Made by a program: the position numbers and the translations under genes. A stretch of 11,720 bases of DNA. It comes from Spirochaetaceae bacterium. GTDB lineage: Bacteria > Spirochaetota > Spirochaetia > WRBN01. The stretch is from the NCBI GenBank assembly GCA_020024055.1, contig JAHHUI010000040.1, forward strand, positions 1 to 11,720, read 5' to 3'. Of the stretch, positions 7,681 through 11,720 are shown in pieces. Numbering within the stretch: the stretch's first letter is position 1; each line of letters starts with the position of its first letter. Under the pieces are notes generated by a model that saw nothing but the letters and a program-made list of their open reading frames with translations, was not told where the DNA came from and made no database searches.

Positions 7681-7755
7681 GTTTTCATTGTTCATGACGA
7701 TAACCAGAAATGGCTGGCCTGTCTTTGGTGTGGCCGCTTGTCTGAGGTGTGTCTC

Positions 7756-8973
7756 GTGAAAAAAATCTCGCAAATATTGCTGTTCTTAGTTTTTATTTCC
7801 CTTGTGCCTGTTTCGGCGTTGCAGTTCCGTTATACCTATAATAAAGGCGATCAATATCGTTTTATTTCACGTGTTTATCAGGAACATGGCTTTGAAGACG
7901 GGCCCCTGGAAAAAACACAGCTGGTGAATCGCATGACATTTAAAGTAGCTGATGTGAAAGACGGCCGCGGCCATCTGGAGGGCGGACAGCAAACCAGCCA
8001 AAGCATGCCCGGCGCCGAGGCAGCATTGTGGTCGAAAGAATATCCTATTTCATTCTGGAGAGATGCCTTTGGTATTTATGAAGTGGGCGAATCACATTTT
8101 GTGCCCATGGTGCGCAATGTGCCCTATTTTCCCAAGGACAGAGATTTTCAGCCGGGCGAACGCTGGTTCGGCCGAGGAGAAGAAGTGCATGATATGTCCA
8201 AACAAATTGGCTATCCCAAGCCCTTTCGCATTCCTATCAGTGTGGAACATGAATATGTGGGCCCTGTACAGAAAAACGGGAAAAATTATCAGCATATTCG
8301 TGTTTTATATAAATATAGTCAATTCGTCCCCAAGGCTTTTTTAGTCAATGCCCCCAAGGATCAGCCCGCGGCCCAGCGTCTGAGAGGTGAGTTCAATCAG
8401 GATATTTATTGGGATGAAGAGCTGGGCATGCCTGCCTTTTATAAAGAAACATATAAGATTTTTCTGGATTTTGAGAATCGCCGTACATATGTTTTTAAGG
8501 GAGAGGCCGAGGCAGAGCTTGTGGAAGCCAAGCCCATGGACAAGCAGAAGGTGGAAGACGATCTGCGGAAAAAACTGGAGGAAAAGGGTCTTTCGGATAT
8601 TAAAGTGATGCGCAGTGCCAAGGGCGTGACACTTTCGATAGACAATGTACAATTTGTGGCCGATTCGGCAAATATTTTGCCCGGGCAGGATGAAAAGCTG
8701 AAAAAAATTGGCGAAATTATACAAAGCTATCCCGATCGTGATATTGCCCTGGTGGGGCATACGGCGCGTGTCAGCGATAACCCCGACGATGGCTTGCCTT
8801 TGAGCGAGCTGCGTGCCAAGGCCTTGGCAGACTATTTGGTGAAGGGCGGCTTTAGAAAGGCAGAGGACTTGATTGTGGAAGGAAGAGGAGCCCATGAACC
8901 TCTAGAGTCTAATCATACTTCATGGGGTCGCGCCAAAAATCGCCGTGTGGAAATTACCATTCTTGAAAACTAA
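7756..8973 (+). CDS. Secreted OmpA-family protein (OmpA-like C-terminal domain), Tp0624-like
   Basis: The 405-residue product is probably periplasmic or outer-membrane associated. I chose GTG 7756 because GAGG lies 8 bases upstream and translation from it gives a clean signal peptide (KKISQILLFLVF, likely cut after VSA). Longer in-frame starts would run back into the tRNA. Residues 22 to about 265 are beta-rich with no recognised domain. A short charged helix follows (KQKVEDDLRKKLEEKGL), then an OmpA-type domain from about 296 to the end, with FVADSANILPG, LSELRAKALADYL and GRAKNRRVEI. In most family members Asp follows GHT and binds the peptidoglycan diamino acid. Here the motif is GHTAR (A337), while the partner Arg (R353) is kept. 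The overall plan recalls Treponema Tp0624, but I could not align them. Confidence 0.85.
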   Translation: MKKISQILLFLVFISLVPVSALQFRYTYNKGDQYRFISRVYQEHGFEDGPLEKTQLVNRMTFKVADVKDGRGHLEGGQQTSQSMPGAEAALWSKEYPISFWRDAFGIYEVGESHFVPMVRNVPYFPKDRDFQPGERWFGRGEEVHDMSKQIGYPKPFRIPISVEHEYVGPVQKNGKNYQHIRVLYKYSQFVPKAFLVNAPKDQPAAQRLRGEFNQDIYWDEELGMPAFYKETYKIFLDFENRRTYVFKGEAEAELVEAKPMDKQKVEDDLRKKLEEKGLSDIKVMRSAKGVTLSIDNVQFVADSANILPGQDEKLKKIGEIIQSYPDRDIALVGHTARVSDNPDDGLPLSELRAKALADYLVKGGFRKAEDLIVEGRGAHEPLESNHTSWGRAKNRRVEITILEN

Positions 8974-8991
8974 AATAAAATCAAGTAAAAT
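8963..8991 (+). promoter_or_regulatory. candidate sigma-70 promoter of the htrA-PPIase pair
   Basis: TTGAAA at 8963-8968 and TAAAAT at 8986-8991 are spaced 17 bases apart, each matching five of six consensus bases. The -35 element lies in the last codons of the preceding gene and the -10 in the AT-rich gap. No terminator-like hairpin is visible between the two genes, so read-through is also possible. Confidence 0.45.
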
Positions 8992-9026
8992 ATAAAATCG
9001 AGTGTGATAGGGGAGAGGAAAATCCA

Positions 9027-10532
9027 ATGCGCAAAAAATATCTGTTTTTAGGTGTTCTGGCTGTGGTGGCCGCCGCGTTGATCGGTTCATTGACAGCCGG
9101 GTTTTTGGTGCTGAATTTGTTGAATCGTAATTCTGTGAATACAGCCTATGCCCAAAGAATCAGCAGCGCCGATGAGCAACTGGGCAAAAAACTGAACGAT
9201 TTATTTGTCAGTGTTGTCGATTCGGCTCTGCCCAGTGTTGTGCATATCGATGTTGTTTCTGTGCAGAAGCGGCCTGCACCACAGAATTTTTGGGAATTTT
9301 TCTTTAATGAGCAGCCCGGCCCGGGCAAGGCCCCCGAGCGTGAATATCGCCAGGCGGCGCTGGGCTCTGGCTTTGTTGTCGATCGCGAAGGGAATAAATT
9401 ATATATTTTGACCAACAGCCATGTGGTGGGCGAAGCCACCAGCATCAATATTGAATTTCAAGACGGCCGGCGCTTTGAAGCGAAACTGGTGGGCAAGGAC
9501 AGCCGCAAAGACCTGGCATTGATTGAGGCCACTGTGGATGCCGCCGACACGGATATACGCCCTGTGTTGCTGGGCGACTCTGATCAGCTGCGTGTGGGCG
9601 AATGGGTGCTGGCCATGGGCAGCCCCTTTGGTTTTGGTTTTTCTGTCACTGCCGGCGTGGTTTCTTTTGTGAAAAGAGTGGGTGGCCCGCAGGGCAATGT
9701 CAGCGATTTTATTCAGACTGATACGGCGATTAATCAAGGAAATTCCGGCGGTCCGCTGGTGAATATGCGCGGGGAAGTGATTGGCATCAACACATGGATT
9801 GCCTCGCAGAGCGGGGGAAATATCGGCCTGGGCTTTGCTGTTCCCATTAATAATATCAAGCAGGCGCTTTCCGATTTGAAAGCCGGCCGAGCACCCAGCT
9901 ATGGCTGGCTGGGTATCAGCGTCAGCGACCCAAGAACGCTTAGCAATATGAGCAGCAGCGAATATATCAAGAGTGCCGGCTGGCCTTCCCAGGTGAAAGG
10001 TGCGGTGGTGATGCAGATATTCAAGGGCAGCCCCGCTGAGCGCATGGGCATGTTGCCTGGCGACTTGATTTTGGAAGTGAATGGCACTAAGATTGACAAC
10101 AGCAGCCACTTTGTTTCTGTTGTGGGCACTTTGCCGGCAGATTCTGTGGCCACAATGAAGATTTTGCGCAATGGCAAGACAGAAGATTTGAAAATCCGCC
10201 TGGATGCCAGAAAAGATGATGCAGAATTGAGCTCTGAAGCCAAAGATGGCTGGCCGTCTATGACTGTTTTGCCTGTCACAGAAGATCTGCGCAAGCGCCT
10301 GGAGCTGAAGAAAATAGATCAGGGCGTTGTGGTGGCCGATGTGATTCCCAAGAGCCTGCTGGCCACCGCCGGCCTGCGCCAGGGAGACCTGATCACAGCT
10401 ATTAATGGACAGAATGTCACTTCTATTCAGACGTTTTATGCCGCATTGAACAGCGTGGGAGCCAAGGGTTCCTTCAAGATTGAATTTATTCGTGAGGGCC
10501 AGCAGCTGAATATTGGTGTCTCGCGCCATTAA
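9027..10532 (+). CDS. htrA: Periplasmic serine protease HtrA/DegP (Do family, two PDZ domains)
   Basis: This is a Do-type periplasmic protease and chaperone that removes misfolded envelope proteins. It has 501 residues. The start ATG at 9027 follows a strong ribosome site, GGGGAGAGGA, ending about 6 bases upstream. Residues 6-33 form a hydrophobic segment that could be a membrane anchor or a signal peptide cut near TAYAQ. The protease domain (about 60-285) carries H132 (LTNSHVV), D162 (RKDLALI) and S240 (NQGNSGGPLV). PDZ1 starts near 292 (YGWLGISV) and contains GSPAERMGMLPGDLIL. PDZ2 starts near 405 and contains LLATAGLRQGDLITAINGQ. Two PDZ domains make it DegP/DegQ-like rather than DegS-like. 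It lies 20 bases before the prolyl isomerase gene, so the two probably form an operon for periplasmic folding and degradation. Confidence 0.95.
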   Translation: MRKKYLFLGVLAVVAAALIGSLTAGFLVLNLLNRNSVNTAYAQRISSADEQLGKKLNDLFVSVVDSALPSVVHIDVVSVQKRPAPQNFWEFFFNEQPGPGKAPEREYRQAALGSGFVVDREGNKLYILTNSHVVGEATSINIEFQDGRRFEAKLVGKDSRKDLALIEATVDAADTDIRPVLLGDSDQLRVGEWVLAMGSPFGFGFSVTAGVVSFVKRVGGPQGNVSDFIQTDTAINQGNSGGPLVNMRGEVIGINTWIASQSGGNIGLGFAVPINNIKQALSDLKAGRAPSYGWLGISVSDPRTLSNMSSSEYIKSAGWPSQVKGAVVMQIFKGSPAERMGMLPGDLILEVNGTKIDNSSHFVSVVGTLPADSVATMKILRNGKTEDLKIRLDARKDDAELSSEAKDGWPSMTVLPVTEDLRKRLELKKIDQGVVVADVIPKSLLATAGLRQGDLITAINGQNVTSIQTFYAALNSVGAKGSFKIEFIREGQQLNIGVSRH

Positions 10533-10552
10533 AATTTGAAAAGAGGATTAAT

Positions 10553-11566
10553 ATGAGGAAAAGCTTATTATATGCATCGGGTGCTTTGATGATTGTGTTA
10601 TTTATGGCTGCTATCATCGGCTGCGAGCAAAAAAAGGGGTATCAGGCCATGGGAAAAACCGAATTAGACCAGCTTCCTGAGGGAATGTATGCTGTGATTG
10701 AGACAGATAAAGGAAATATTTTAACCGAATTATTTTTTGATAAAACACCTATCACAGTCGCTAATTTTGTCGCTTTGGCGGAAGGAAAAGCCGGGCAAAA
10801 AGAAAAGAAAGGTCCTTTTTATAATGGACTGATTTTCCATCGCGTGGTGGATGGTTTTGTAATTCAGGGCGGCGACCCCAAAGGCAATGGCACAGGCGGC
10901 CCCGGCTATCGTTTCCCTGATGAGATTGTAGAAGAATTAATATTTGATAAAGAAGGTCTTTTGGCCATGGCCAATGCCGGTCCGGGCACAAATGGCAGTC
11001 AGTTTTTCATCACTTTGGCCGAAACGCCGCATTTAAACGGCCGGCATACCATTTTTGGCCGTGTGGTTTCTGCAGAGGGTCAGGATGTGGTGAAAAGCAT
11101 TGCCCAGGGCGACAAAATGAAAAAAGTTTCTATTATTCGCAAAGGTGCCGCCGCTGAGGCTTTTGTGGCAGATATGCAGAAGCAGATAGAGAGCAAAATT
11201 CAGGAAAAAATTGCCCAGCTGGCCCCCGATGCGCAAAAGAGCCCCAAAGGCGTGCTGTATGTGGTAAAAAAAGAGGGCAGCGGCCCCACACCCAAGGCCG
11301 GACAAAATGTAAAAGTGCATTATAAGGGCTGGCTGCTGGATGATGGCAAAGTATTCGATTCCAGCCTGGACCGCGGCAAACCGATTGAATTTAAGGCCGG
11401 AACCGGACAGGTGATTCCCGGATGGGATGAGGCTGTGATGGACATGAAAGTGGGTGAAAAGCGCTTGGTGATTCTGCCTCCTGATTTAGCCTATGGCCAA
11501 GGCGGCGCCGGTGGTGTCATTCCCCCCAATGCCTGGCTTATTTTTGAAATGGAACGTATGAATTAA
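10553..11566 (+). CDS. Lipoprotein peptidyl-prolyl isomerase: cyclophilin fused to FKBP
   Basis: The 337-residue product joins two unrelated prolyl cis-trans isomerase folds and probably helps fold periplasmic proteins. Its lipoprotein signal peptide ends in AIIGC (C24). The cyclophilin domain (about 44-205) shows FHRVVDGFVIQGGDP with the catalytic R97, NAGPGTNGSQFFIT and HTIFGRV. H160 stands where human CypA has Trp121, a change known from Cyp40-type and many bacterial cyclophilins that usually weakens cyclosporin binding. A helical, Gln- and Lys-rich linker leads to the FKBP domain (about 228-337), with VHYKGWL, FDSSLDRGKPIEF, GTGQVIPGW (W291) and LAYGQGGAGGVIPPNAWLIFEME. The key FKBP pocket residues appear intact. 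A good ribosome site (AAGAGGA, 10541-10547) precedes the ATG. I recall dual cyclophilin-FKBP proteins being described from Treponema denticola and Flavobacterium. Confidence 0.93.
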   Translation: MRKSLLYASGALMIVLFMAAIIGCEQKKGYQAMGKTELDQLPEGMYAVIETDKGNILTELFFDKTPITVANFVALAEGKAGQKEKKGPFYNGLIFHRVVDGFVIQGGDPKGNGTGGPGYRFPDEIVEELIFDKEGLLAMANAGPGTNGSQFFITLAETPHLNGRHTIFGRVVSAEGQDVVKSIAQGDKMKKVSIIRKGAAAEAFVADMQKQIESKIQEKIAQLAPDAQKSPKGVLYVVKKEGSGPTPKAGQNVKVHYKGWLLDDGKVFDSSLDRGKPIEFKAGTGQVIPGWDEAVMDMKVGEKRLVILPPDLAYGQGGAGGVIPPNAWLIFEMERMN

Positions 11567-11573
11567 GGTATTA

Positions 11574-11603
11574 TTGACAAAATTTTGTCTTTGTGTGTAT
11601 AGT
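11574..11603 (+). promoter_or_regulatory. sigma-70 promoter of the tRNA-His/tRNA-Arg cluster
   Basis: A perfect TTGACA (11574-11579) is followed after 18 bases by TATAGT (11598-11603). tRNA-His starts 13 bases after the -10 element, the same geometry as the tRNA-Val promoter. A 14-base perfect palindrome overlaps the -35 element. Confidence 0.75.
11576..11589. repeat. perfect 14-base palindrome over the tRNA-His -35 element
   Basis: GACAAAATTTTGTC is its own reverse complement with no spacer. It lies 9 bases after the stop codon of the prolyl isomerase gene and shares GACA with the -35 hexamer. It could be an operator, or part of a weak terminator since TTT follows. It lacks a loop and a GC-rich stem, so I do not call it a terminator. 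The tRNA-Val promoter has no such palindrome. Confidence 0.6.
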
Positions 11604-11616
11604 GACAACCACGCAC

Positions 11617-11690
11617 GGTGAAAGTAGCTCAGTCGGTAGAGCTCCAGAATGTGGATCTGGTGGTCGCGGGTTCGATCCCCGTCTTTCACC
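11617..11690 (+). tRNA. tRNA-His (anticodon GTG)
   Basis: The extra G at position -1 (11617) pairs with discriminator C73 (11690), the identity mark of tRNA-His. Acceptor arms GTGAAAG (11618-11624) and CTTTCAC (11683-11689) pair perfectly. The D arm is GCTC/GAGC. The anticodon stem is CCAGA/TCTGG with loop ATGTGGA, giving GTG. The T arm is GCGGG TTCGATC CCCGT with one wobble. No CCA is encoded (CTG follows). Confidence 0.96.
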
Positions 11691-11699
11691 CTGTTTAAT

Positions 11700-11720
11700 G
11701 CGTCCGTAGCTCAGCTGGAT
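11700..11720 (+). tRNA. 5' end of a tRNA, probably tRNA-Arg (cut by the window edge)
   Basis: Nine bases after tRNA-His, GCGTCCG would be a 5' acceptor arm, followed by TA and the D arm start GCTCAGCTGGAT. This matches the opening of many bacterial tRNA-Arg genes. The anticodon lies beyond the window, so the amino acid is a guess. It is probably co-transcribed with tRNA-His. Confidence 0.75.

Noticed and set aside
7609..7755. N-terminal extension of the OmpA-family gene back to an ATG at 7609
   Set aside because: This ATG lies inside the tRNA-Val anticodon arm and the added residues are Cys-rich and unlike a signal peptide. GTG 7756, with GAGG upstream and a clean signal peptide, is better.
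9399..10529. Long open frame (376 codons) on the - strand opposite htrA
   Set aside because: It lies wholly inside a gene with a complete catalytic triad and PDZ domains. Its translation is rich in His, Ile, Ala and Gln without any recognisable motif, as expected for the complement of a biased reading frame.
11576..11592. Palindrome plus T tract as a rho-independent terminator for the prolyl isomerase gene
   Set aside because: The arms are AT-rich and meet with no loop, so a stable RNA hairpin is unlikely; it also overlaps a strong tRNA promoter.

Overview
The window carries six protein-coding genes, two complete tRNA genes and the start of a third, all on the + strand. The set is typical of a cell-envelope maintenance region in a diderm bacterium. 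Several traits point to Spirochaetota, probably a Treponema relative: a lipoprotein that fuses a cyclophilin to an FKBP domain, an OmpA-family protein whose domain order and altered peptidoglycan pocket recall Treponema Tp0624, relaxed lipoboxes, and tRNA genes without an encoded CCA end. This assignment is an inference from gene content; no rRNA or other phylogenetic marker is present.

Layout. Positions 1-230 are very AT-rich and hold two AT inverted repeats and weak promoter-like sequence. A secreted GHL10-family glycoside hydrolase follows (231-2054) and ends at a small terminator-like hairpin. Next is a three-gene unit with overlapping ends: ftsH (2159-4078), a secreted protein with TPR-like helices and two calcium-loop-like DxNxDG motifs (4035-5762), and a lipoprotein HtrA/trypsin-like protease (5759-7519). 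A tRNA-Val(GAC) gene with its own promoter (7577-7650) separates this unit from a secreted OmpA-family protein (7756-8973). Then come a two-PDZ HtrA/DegP protease (9027-10532) and, 20 bases later, the cyclophilin-FKBP lipoprotein (10553-11566). A tRNA cluster begins at the right end: tRNA-His(GTG) and the first 21 bases of a probable tRNA-Arg.

How the genes fit together. FtsH degrades membrane and cytoplasmic proteins. The two S1C-type proteases and the double prolyl isomerase would act on proteins in the periplasm, and the GHL10 enzyme and OmpA-family protein relate to the wall or outer membrane. The window reads as envelope protein quality control plus wall upkeep, interleaved with tRNA genes. 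The least understood parts are the product of 4035-5762 and the N-terminal helical domain of the lipoprotein protease. Their overlap with ftsH and with each other suggests one shared process. I found no CRISPR array, insertion sequence, phage gene or integrase.
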